From NCBI GenBank assembly GCA_028023455.1, contig JAQFVV010000050.1:3910626-3974625 (forward strand): 64,000 nt of DNA, in the 5' to 3' direction. This document shows positions 38,698 through 48,446 of this stretch, piece after piece. Under the pieces are notes generated by a model. That model did no database searches and was not told where the DNA came from. It saw only the letters and a list, made by a program, of their open reading frames with translations. How positions within the stretch are numbered: position 1 is the first letter of the stretch; every line of letters begins with the position of its first letter. A program made the position numbers and the translations under genes. This stretch comes from Epiperipatus broadwayi (lineage: Eukaryota; Onychophora; Udeonychophora; Euonychophora; Peripatidae).

Positions 38698-39235
38698 TGG
38701 ATAATTTATTTTCATAGCTTATAATCATTTATAGGATTTAAATCATACATTTAATCGTAGCATTATGTCCTATGATTTTTTTTATTGTATGTAAATATTT
38801 CAATTGATTTTTTTTGTTGTTGTTTATTTATTATATTAAATATTTCTTAATTATTTTATCTGTTTCGTCTCATTCTTCACCATTCCAAATAGTTAATATA
38901 CCCGGAGGGGTTTGGGTTATAAGTAATACTCCATTTTGAGTACTAAGTAACATGTGAGGCTAATGGTGCAGCATTTCTGATCCCATTAAATTTATCCAAG
39001 CACTGTAATTCTTTAATAATTACAGTAGTCGAGAGACATTTGACCAGGAAAGATAACCTGGGGCAATATCTGTATTGTCACAGGTTCGGTCAAGTATGGA
39101 TGTAGATTCATTTATGTCCATATGTTCTCTTTGCTTGTGGTAATGGAAGGTGGGCGATTTGTGTTTAAGAATACTTATTATTATATATAAATAAAAATAA
39201 GTAAATCGCCTTCGTTGTCCTGCATTTTCGTTACA
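38698..39235 (+). repeat. 3' LTR of element H (538 bp)
   Basis: Starts TGGATAATTT and ends GTTACA. About nine of its differences from the 5' LTR are CpG versus TpG/CpA swaps. Confidence 0.75.
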
Positions 39236-39699
39236 ACATATATGGCTCTGTGATCTCATTTTTAAAAATCTAATCAAAAAAGGTTTTTTTTTTTTTTTTT
39301 ACAACTATTTCATTTAACTATTTTTTTTCTTTGAGTTGAAACTAGAGATTACAGTTTTATCTATTCATTAAAGCTATTATTATCTACTCAAATATCTAGC
39401 CAAAATATGATGCTTAAAATATATTATACATCTTAATTTCTTTTAATGTTTTTAAATTTTTTTTTCCATTTTTAACTCAACTTTAGAAACATAACTGTTT
39501 ATTTTATCTCATTCATTTATACATTCTTATTATTTTTATTTAATTAATTTTTCAATCTAATTATGTCTATGAAAGTAATGAGGCATTCTATTCATTCATT
39601 CATGGAATTATAATTATCTACCTAATTTTTTTTTCTTTTTACAATGTTTTACAACTACGTGGAGTTAATTAGATATGAAATTTCTATTTCAATAGTTAA
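39236..39699. other. Unassigned T-rich stretch
   Basis: Many homopolymer T runs, no coding potential. It might be an extension of dispersed repeat R1, but similarity to the other copy fades here. Confidence 0.3.
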
Positions 39700-40400
39700 C
39701 CTTTAAACCGCTAATTATATTATTGGTTGTATGAGGTAAAAATCAAATCTTTTAATTGGCCAATTCACAAACTGAAGACAAAGCCTATTGTTAAAACATA
39801 TTCGCCTATAATATTAAATTCAACTCAGATATGTTTATAAAAAGTAAGTGAACAAAAGTTCTTTCAAAAATAAATTGCTATTTATTTATTATAAAATATT
39901 CAATTTCGGCAAATTTAAAAGCGAACGTATAAACAAAAAAATGCTAATGTAAATGCTTTTTTTCAATTTTACGTTATGGAAAAGTAAAGATTTCTTTTTG
40001 CTAAATCTTAAATATTTTTACTAAAATCTTCAATATTTTTCTAAAATAATTTTGTTTTTTTAGTATACCCTGTGAAAATGATTTTAATTTCCCAGAATAT
40101 ACTTTTTTTAAACCTTAAATCACATTCGAAATGAAAATCTCAGCATTTTTCTTTATTTTCTTTGATCAGGCAGTTTCTTTGGTCTTTCCAGCCAATCAGA
40201 ATGTCTTTTTTGGCTGAGAGCCAGCTGACAGCCAATCACCGACAAGCTTCTTTCTTTGTTTAGCTTTAAATGTGGTTTTATTGATTTTTTTTACTTGTAA
40301 AATAATTCAGAAGAGGACACCATCTTACAGAACTTTTAAAAACCTAATCAATAACTGTTAAACAAATATCCTAGCATTAAAAATAATGGAATTAGAGTGA
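39700..40400 (+). repeat. Dispersed repeat R, copy 1
   Basis: Aligns in the same orientation with 60822-61455. Shared blocks include the TGAGGTAAAA neighbourhood (39733 and 60857), AGTGAACAAAAGTTCTTTCA (39848; near-identical at 60985), CAGCCAATCAGAAT (40190; 61280), and TTTTATTGATTTTTT followed by ACTTGTAAAATAATTCA (40277-40309; 61340-61371). Identity looks moderate, with indels. It has no coding potential, and the class is unknown. Confidence 0.6.
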
Positions 40401-40401
40401 C

Positions 40402-40437
40402 GTCAACTGTTGACGAGAGGCCTCGTAAGAGGCAGGA
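40402..40437. other. Pair of small hairpins
   Basis: CGTCAACTGTTGACG is a perfect inverted repeat with a one-base centre. It is immediately followed by GCCTCGTAAGAGGC, a five-base stem with a four-base loop. They sit a few bases before the TIR of the MITE-like unit. Confidence 0.55.
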
Positions 40438-40445
40438 AAAGGGTT

Positions 40446-40731
40446 AATATCAAATCACCTCAAACTTTAAGAAATTTTTAATTACACCCTATGTGAATAA
40501 ACATTTAGAACCCACATCTTAAAATAGCTAATTCAAAAATGTACTCTTTGAACTCTTAGCTGCAAAGATATTAAATATTGAAACACGAACAATTTCAAAG
40601 AGTGGATGAAATTTACATAAGCAACGATAATTAAACTGTCCCTAAACAAACCTATTTCAATATTTAATATCTTTTGCAGGCTACAGAGGAAGTAGCTGAA
40701 AATTTAATAAAGTTTGAGGTAATTTGATATT
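40446..40731. mobile_element. MITE-like unit with ~24-bp terminal inverted repeats
   Basis: The left end AATATCAAATCACCTCAAAC is repeated inverted at the right end with one mismatch (TTTGAGGTAATTTGATATT, 40713-40731). A subterminal inverted pair, TGCAAAGATATTAAATATTG near 40560 and CAATATTTAATATCTTTTGC near 40658, strengthens the case. It is 286 bases long with no coding potential. The target duplication is not clear, so the superfamily is not assigned. Confidence 0.65.
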
Positions 40732-41941
40732 CATATCAGATAGTGGTATGCAATAGAAATATTTCAATATCTATATAACTAATTAAACATCATCAATATA
40801 TAATGTATAGGGTATATGAGCACAGACTTTCACACGACCCTCCACTCACCACTCCAACTCATAATACTGATACACTTGAACACATATATGTTGAAAAGAT
40901 AATCACCAATATCAGATTTCATGCTAAACCAGCAATCATCAGTTGGTCCAGATTATCATCTCCACGCATATATGCAATAAGAGCTCAGATATATATTAAG
41001 ATAGCCATCTTTACACTTTAATGGACAGGCTTCAATTCACTCCACACTCCAACTCTTCAATCGTCCAACTCGTGCTATTTACAGAAATCATTTTAAAAGA
41101 AATAAATGACCAATTTTTGCTGGAAGTGTACCTCTTGCATAATTAATGACATCACTGCCTAGAAACTAATTAATGTCCATCAAACATAGCAACACATTGT
41201 CCAGGATAACGACTAACAGTAGCACCTTCTTTCTTTTAGCTGATTTTCTACATTTCATAACATCTGTTAAATTTCTAAAATATTATCATAGCATCTGTTA
41301 AAGTGAACCCGCTGTTTATAGTAAAAATGATTAGTAAGAAAACAACATTGATTTGGTTTTGTGTTTTTCTATTTTACTTTCATCAAAATCAAAAAAGGTT
41401 TTTTTTTTTTAATCCTTTAAGTAAAAACAGATTATAGAATTAACTTTGTAATTAAGTGCATTTACAATAAATAATTTGTTTTAGACATCAAGTTTTTTTA
41501 TTCCATCAAAAATTTAGATTTTTGTCAAAGTCAGAAATAAGTTTAATAAAATATTTACTACACATCTTTAACTAATAATATTAGTTGATATCTTCAGAAA
41601 AAAAATAAATATAAAAATTAATATTTCAGTTAGTCGACACTTCATTTATATAGGTATGTGCTTACATTTTGTTATATTCATTTCTAGTTTTCCTTTAAGG
41701 TTTAAATATATATATATACTTTATAATTAACGGATATTTTATTTGTATTATATATTTGTATCAATAATTTCAATCTCTGTGGTAAAGTTGCAATCTTTAG
41801 TATCTACATACATATATTGAACTATTATTAAAGGTGGGGTTCCACCTTTATTGTTAAAAGGAGGTTGTCTTGACAACAATTTAAATTTGTTGATTGCTAT
41901 TGATATTGGGATTGTCTGTGTTGACCGGTTTTAATGATATA
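40732..41941. other. Unassigned AT-rich stretch with small hairpin
   Basis: No gene is supported. The open frame 40803-41021 has no recognisable content. A hairpin, AAAGGTGGGGTTCCACCTTT, lies near 41830-41850, followed by GGTTGTCTTGACAACAA (about 41863-41880). AT dinucleotides lead into the E3 tail. Confidence 0.35.
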
Positions 41942-42540
41942 TATATATATCATCAACCGTTATCAATCTACTGCAGGATGAAGGTCTCTCCAAGTTTAAT
42001 CTATCTTCTCCGATCTTTAGCTTTTCTTCTCCACATCACCCCTACACCCTTTCTTATTTCATCCATCCATCTCACACGTGGTCTCTTTCTGGGTCTTTTA
42101 CAATTTCTTGGAATTCAGTTTAAAATTTTAATTGTCCATCTATTATCATCTCTTCTAGCAATATGTCCAGCCCAACTCCACTTCAATATTTTATCATCTC
42201 TTTATCATCTCTTTTATCATTTGTTATCATCTCTTTTAGAAATATGTCCAGTCCAACTCCACTTCAGTTTTTTTAATTTTTCAATGAGGTCAGTAACACC
42301 TGCTTGTTCTCTTACCCATATATTGCATTTTCAATATCTTCTTGTTACTCTTAACATGCATCTCTTCATACTTCTTTGAGTGGTCTGAAGTCTCTCTATT
42401 GCTCTTCTATTAAGTGTCTGAGTCTCAGATCAATAAGTAAGAACTGGTAAAACACATTTATTAAAAACTTATTAAAAACCTTCCTTTTCAAACACATACA
42501 CACTCCTTTTAGTATCAAGTTATTTCTATCAAAAGCATAC
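41942..42540 (-). mobile_element. RTE 3' fragment E3
   Basis: Minus-strand copy of the last ~600 bases of the RTE family. It aligns with 55195-55670 of E2 through the region coding for the WAGHI / RW C-terminal blocks. The 3' end is the same (stop codon TGA, then a second TGA), but here it runs into (TA)n. A segment of about 90 bases around 42145-42266 is locally duplicated (the AATATGTCCAG(C/T)CCAACTCC block occurs twice). The 5' side is truncated at about 42540. No intact frame remains on the coding strand. Confidence 0.75.
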
Positions 42541-43065
42541 TTATCTTAAAATGTGGATTTCTTGCCACTGAAATAATTAATACAGAGTTTTACTAAATGA
42601 AACATCTATTTAGAAGAAAAGGAAAGCAAAGTAAAAACTAATTATGTATTAAAATTCAGTACTTTTTCTAACGTATTTATATCAAAATTTATATACATAA
42701 TAAAGAATTTAAACATAGAAATTTTGATATAAACATATTAGGAAAGGTTAAATTATATAATGAAAGCATGTTAAAAAAGTTTATATATCAACAAGAATAA
42801 AAACAACTTTAAATAAAACAAATTATTAAACACTGATTTTAATTATATAGTGGTATATAAATAGTAATAAATAAGAAATCATTGGTATTTTTAGGTTTTT
42901 AAATGTTTTGTACATTTGTGTAAGATGTAATAAAAATTGGTTTAAAAAATAAAGATGGGAATAGTAATTGTAATAGTAAAATTTACATAATGAAACAAGT
43001 TATATATGGATGCCAAAGAAATGTTATTGTATTATGAGTTAAAAGTATATATTTATAGCAATAAT
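42541..43065. other. Unassigned AT-rich stretch
   Basis: No feature recognised beyond short AT-rich runs. It ends in the AATAAT that flanks the next unit. Confidence 0.3.
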
Positions 43066-43826
43066 GGGTACTTTGGTATTACTCCTGCTATGACATCATT
43101 ATTCCAGTTACATGTTATTGGACAAACATAATTGATAAACTTTGTCTGCAGACCCTGTGAGGGATTATTTTAAACATACTACATTCATAGAATAATATGT
43201 CACTGGGAGTAATCTAAAAAAATAATGGAGATTCATGTTTATTATGGATAAAGAAAAAGAGGTACTTGCGAGTTATGTCTTTTTAGTACAATACTTCATG
43301 CTATTAAAGCCATACTTCCCCCTTCCAGCATATTAGAACATTTTGTGCCAGAGTAAAGACACAGCACATCTAATACCAAACTTCAAAATACAAAGAAAAG
43401 CATTTATAATGAAGAGATATATTCATTAAGAAAAAAAAAAAGAAATATGAAAAAGAACAGTGAAACATTAGCTTAACAAAGTTTTCATATTTTACATTTT
43501 TTAAAAAAAAAAACATACATTAAAAAGAAAAACAATATACAAATATATAAAGTTTTAGTTGTAAATGTATTTTTAAATATAAAACCATATTACTTACAAA
43601 TGATGAGAGAGATGTATTATATCGTGAAGGCAAAAAGTCACCATAACAAACTGAACCATTTATTATCTTTTAAAATGGAAAGGTTCAGTTTAGTTGACGT
43701 ACATTAGTCATCCAGGATTCTTGGTTGCCATGACATTATAAATGGAAAATTTGAATAAGTATTACCAGACACAAATGTCTCCATAATAATATGTCATAGC
43801 AAGAATAATACCATACCAAAGTACCC
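43066..43826. mobile_element. Non-autonomous DNA-transposon-like unit, 761 bp
   Basis: Ends GGGTACTTTGGTAT and, inverted, ATACCAAAGTACCC. The inner TIR continues with similarity around CTGCTATGACAT (left, 43089) and its inverse ATGTCATAGCAAG (right, about 43790). Both ends are flanked by AATAAT (43060-43065 and 43827-43832), a plausible target duplication of six or so bases, although in AT-rich DNA this could be chance. No transposase frame is present. The superfamily is undetermined. Confidence 0.6.
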
Positions 43827-45396
43827 AATAATGTGTGTATGTATATATATTTGTAGGTCCTTGATAGAGCTAGTTAGAATTTTGAAAATATATGCATAAT
43901 GTATTGAAGTGTATATGGGTTCATGTAAAGAAATAAAAAAGTTTTTTTACAAAAAAATAAAGAAAGTAATTCTATTGGATTTTTTGTATATGAAAGATTT
44001 ATTAAATTCAATATATAATCAGTAAATGAGAAAATATGCATATATGGATGTATAAAATAAAATAAATATGCTATAAAATACTTACATCTATGTGGACTTT
44101 GAAGCAGTTTATCAGATTCAAGGTAATAAATTATCAAAATGGCAAAAAGACACTACTTAACAGCAAGAATGCTAGAATAAGTTCATTTGCCCCATACTAA
44201 ATCTTCAGATGCAAAATATTATTAGTATGATGAATTGTATATTTGTCAATATAAAAAATTCTTAAACATAATTGCAGATTTATTTCCCTTTTTTTATTTG
44301 TCACTATAGTTTCTGGATAAGATTGTTCTCAAATGAAAAGAAAAAATAAAGAAAACTGGTAAATTTCTAATTCTAACAACATTTTGAATCAATGATTTAA
44401 TAATGTGCAATGACGCTGCTCTAGAATTTGATATTTAAATAAAAAATTAATAGTTGATTGTAATGAATCTAGTATACTGCATTAAAAAACTTGCTTGGAA
44501 GTTAATATTTTATTGTATACTTACTGTGTTTAACACATTAATATTAACGTGACTTTTTGTATATTTAACATTTAGTGATTACTCTCACTAAACCAACTAT
44601 TAATATCTGATCTACTCTTGGCTACAGAGTTTGACAATTTTGTGACATATAATGGTCATTTCATATCACTATTTCTATTGTTTATATAGAGGGTTGTCAT
44701 TAACAACCTTAGCATTAGGTATAATTTCTGAATCAATTCAATTATTATTGCTAATTATTTTAAATTTATTATATATTAGTTTTATATTTAACTACAAGAA
44801 ATAAAATTGTAAGAATGATAGCTTGGACTAGGTAAGTCTTAAATTACAGTTTCAAAGTAATATTTTATTGCAACACGGTTTTTTTTTTCAATTTGAAAAA
44901 ATAAATAAATACATTTAAGGAAAAAATCTTTCAACAAAGAAACAGCGTTAGGGTATTGATGAGTAAAGTTTTTTAATTTAAAGTTTCATTTTCTGTAGTT
45001 TTTTTTCTTGAAAGCTCAAAAAAATAACCGCAAGGTTTCAATTTAATAAACAATACCTGAATAACACAAACAATTCTCTAAATAAATAAAAAGTGGTATT
45101 ATTTAATTGATCTTACTTATAAAATTTAAAAGACAGCATCTTATTTGAATATAGGGTTTTAATGCCTATTTCGATATTAAAGAAGTGCAAAAAGGTTTTT
45201 GATAAGTAAATATTATAAATTAAATAACAGACATACTCAAAAGCAACATCAACATCTGGTATGTGCCTTAAAATATTAACTTTTATTTCCACCCACAATA
45301 TTACTATTTAAGCAATCAGGTTTTCATTCTTGAAATTGTTTTAATGCAAACAATTTATGCAAATCATCATCTGCCATTTTCCACTCCATTTTAATA
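43827..45396. other. Unassigned AT-rich stretch
   Basis: No repeat family or protein match is recognised. A small inverted repeat, AGGGTTGTCATTAACAACCT, lies near 44691-44710. Confidence 0.3.
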
Positions 45397-45627
45397 TTAA
45401 ACATCAGCATCCAAATATCCCTGATTAGCAAAAGTACAATATGGCATGTCTTTCAAGCACTTATCATTAAATTTTTTCCTCCAAAACATACTCATATCAT
45501 TATGTCTCAGAATATGCCTCACAAGTGCAATTTTCTTATTCCAACCATGTGGATTAGAAATGTCACTCATTGAAAGTCCTAAGATCTCAGTATTTATCTT
45601 TTCTCCTGCCAAGCCAATTGCTTCCAT
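45397..45627 (-). CDS. Small unrecognised ORF, possible exon
   Basis: A 76-codon frame on the minus strand (MEAIGLAGEKINTEILGLSM to TFANQGYLDADV) with a mixed, non-repetitive composition more protein-like than other short frames here. On the coding strand it is preceded by CTTTTTAG directly before AAAAAAATGG, which could be a 3' splice site. A second short frame (MEWKMADDDLHKLFALKQF) overlaps just downstream, near 45330-45390. I do not recognise either product. This could be an exon of a host gene, a fragment of an unknown element, or chance. Confidence 0.25.
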   Translation of the reverse strand: MEAIGLAGEKINTEILGLSMSDISNPHGWNKKIALVRHILRHNDMSMFWRKKFNDKCLKDMPYCTFANQGYLDADV

Positions 45628-46218
45628 TTTTTTCTAAAAAGATATCTCTCAAACCTCTAATTTTATCATATAAAGCAAGTGATTAAAAGTATATGCATAA
45701 AGTTAGACTGCCAATTTATGTCATGCATACATTTTGGAAACTCCTTTATTTTTCAGAGGGCTAGAGGTAACAAATATTTGAATCTCCATGCTGTGTTGGC
45801 AGTTCAATGTCTTTCTATTATCTAACTCTCTCATAAGGCGGTGATTGTTTTTTTATCCATTTTCACCACTTTCTGGAAAGAATAATTACTTTATTGTAGA
45901 GAAATATTATCAAATTCTTATTTTTTTTATAAATAGATCCCTTAGCCCAATTTCACTATACTGAAAGCAGATATATATTTGAAAGTAAGTTCTATATCAT
46001 TTTAATAAATATTATGAAATATTAATTTTATATTAAAAGTTACAAAAACAGAAAATTTTTAAAACACTTTTTTGTCAAATCTTGTTTTTAATTTTATAAA
46101 CCATATTTTCATACTTTCATTTTTTTCCAATGTTTCAACCATATATATGGTCATTTTCAATAACTGTGTATTTCTATATTTTAAGAACATAAGAATAAAA
46201 ATTAACATGGCATTTTAT
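45628..46218. other. Unassigned AT-rich stretch
   Basis: No gene or repeat recognised. It runs into the next (TAA)n array. Confidence 0.3.
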
Positions 46219-46390
<172 letters not shown>

Positions 46391-47825
46391 TCCCAAGGAT
46401 CCCCTCTTAGTTCACTATTGTTTATATTTTACATCAATCCCCTTATTAAAAGCATACAAAATGCATTTACTGGGATCGAGATACCAGACACAACACAGCG
46501 CACTACATGCATTGCCTATATGGATGATGTTACCATATTCCTAACATCAAAAAAACAAATACCGCAACTCCAAAAGATATTACAAGAATATTCACAAAAA
46601 TATGAATTATCATTTAATCCAGCAAAAACCACAGCCTGGTCTCTATACACTGGTAAACCATGTACATCAATTTACAAATCAAAACCAAACTCTTTCCTTG
46701 GTTTCCCATTTCATATGGGAATTACAGGAATGAGATGTCATATCCAAAATAAACTTAAAGAAGAAGCCACAAAAATTATAAACTCCTTGTCCAAGGCATA
46801 TCTTTCACTATATTCCAAAGTACAGTTAATTAACCAGCTTATCACAACCAAAATAACTTACTATGTACCGGTTATTTCATTTTCAAAGGGGTTCATTTCA
46901 AAAATTAAAACCATATATAATAAACTACTTTGGGCCAGAAAAACAGTAGCAATTTCCACAAAAAAACTTAGCCAACCTCTAATAAAAAATGGACTTGGCT
47001 TGCACAACATCAATGTTTTTCATATACAAAAGTTAAGGAACTCAATAATCACAATACTTGCCAAATACCCCAAAATTAACCACTTACTAGAAGTTACTCC
47101 AACAGATAGACCACCTCCAAAAGGTTCCTTTTTCACCAACATTATATACCAATGCAAAACCACAGACAAGATTCCAGAACAGTATTTGCATAAGTATTCA
47201 TACTGGGATATTTATAGTTTAATAAACAGAGAAGCAGATACTAATGTTATACAACCTATGCTAGGAATTAACAACAAGAGACTACTCAAGGAATATAAAA
47301 AATGGGCTCTAGAGCCCAAATACTTTGATTTTATCATGAAAATCAATCTCATTGCCTTGCCAACAACCCACTTTCTTTATCATAAAAGAATGTATATATC
47401 TATTGACCCCTTCTGTGGACTCTGCCATCGAGCAGAAGAGACACTGGACCACTTTATTTATCAATGTGTAGCACTTAACCAAACATGACAGATGATGTGT
47501 AACACCTACAGAAAACCGGGTACAATCATTAATCACATAATAGCTGCTTTTCAGGGAAGATCAATACCTAGCATTAGGGCAGCCACATTTGTTCTATATG
47601 CGTATTGGTGCACCTGATGTACTTTCTTAATTGGCAATAACACCAGACGACACCCAGCTACATTTAGCAACAAACTGCTACACATTCGAAATAGAGATAA
47701 AATAATAACCAACCCCCACTTATATGCAGCAACATGGTCATTGTTAAAACAACCATCGATGCTGTGAATGCTGCAAAGAAAAACTATCATACAACTAACC
47801 TTCAAAGTGACATGCGGACAAAACT
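46391..47825 (+). pseudogene. A3 ORF2 C-terminal half
   Basis: Starts at SQGSPLSSLLF with no methionine, as expected of a 5' truncation, and stays open to a TGA at 47486-47488. Legible blocks: YMDDVTIF (near 46518), FLGFPF (near 46694), a VAIS / LIKNGLGL block (about 46950-47000), TDRPPP (near 47103), and the C-terminal knuckle CGLCHRAEETLDHFIYQC (about 47413-47466). After the stop the same frame continues with AAFQGRSIPSIRAATF, then a second TGA follows a Tyr-Trp-Cys-Thr block near 47618. Both stops could be TGG-to-TGA changes. The catalytic YMDD is intact, but motif A is missing. Confidence 0.82.
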
Positions 47826-48028
47826 AAATAAGCTCCTCAAACGTTAGAACTCTGATTATTTTTGCTTTTTTAATTTTTATATTGTTATAGTCCATTAACC
47901 ACAAAGTGTAACCACTAAATTCATTTATATGTGTTTACCCTAATATTATTCATTGTATGTTAAATTTCAAATTTTTCTAGATGTAAACTTATGTAAACCA
48001 TTGAGATCAATAAAGCCTTTATTGAAAC

Positions 48029-48029
<1 letters not shown>
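46391..48029 (+). mobile_element. Tx1/L1-like element A3, 5'-truncated
   Basis: The 3' part of an A-type element, cut within the RT at the QGSP box. It ends at AATAAAGCCTTTATTGAAA (48009-48027), like the A1 and A2 ends, and is followed directly by (TAA)n. Both its ends therefore touch TAA arrays. The sense strand is A-rich like A1. Confidence 0.82.
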
Positions 48030-48092
<63 letters not shown>

Positions 48093-48097
48093 TGATG

Positions 48098-48150
<53 letters not shown>

Positions 48151-48184
48151 TATTATTATTATTATTATTATCATTATTATTATT
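48030..48184. repeat. (TAA)n(GAT)n(TAA)n(TTA)n composite array
   Basis: TAA repeats with a short GATGATGAT interruption near 48091-48100 switch at about 48150 to TTA repeats, so the array is roughly palindromic. The left side is the tail of A3 (+); the right side is the tail of C4 (-). Confidence 0.95.
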
Positions 48185-48446
48185 TCATTATTTCATTAGT
48201 TATTCATTATGAAGCAAACAATAAATGTATAATACAGTGAGATAAATTCCATACAAGAAAAATATTGTGTGAGGAATTTAAATGTAACAACTAAAAACAC
48301 TAATAAAATACAAAAAAAAAGTATAAATATAACATAAAATATTAAAATCACACAGATATTGCATTTGGCAATTCAATCACAGTAGTAAATAATTACAACA
48401 TAACATACAATATAAACAAAAATAAAATAAAATAAACAAAATAAAA

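Larger units (their letters stand above)
33998..39235 (+). mobile_element. LTR element H, degenerate coding region
   Basis: Bounded by two 538-base direct repeats that start TGGATAATTT and end ATTACA (TG...CA). A primer-binding-like site follows the first repeat after three T residues. Flanking bases ATATA (33993-33997) and ACATA (39236-39240) could be a decayed 5-bp target duplication. I see no convincing polypurine tract before the 3' LTR, which is a weakness of the call. The internal 4.2 kb has gag-like and charged segments full of stops and no recognisable RT, so the superfamily is not assignable. Confidence 0.7.

Noticed and set aside
41894-42379. 161-codon plus-strand open frame rich in Leu/Ile
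   Set aside because: It is the antisense of the RTE C-terminal region (E3), as shown by alignment with 55195-55670.
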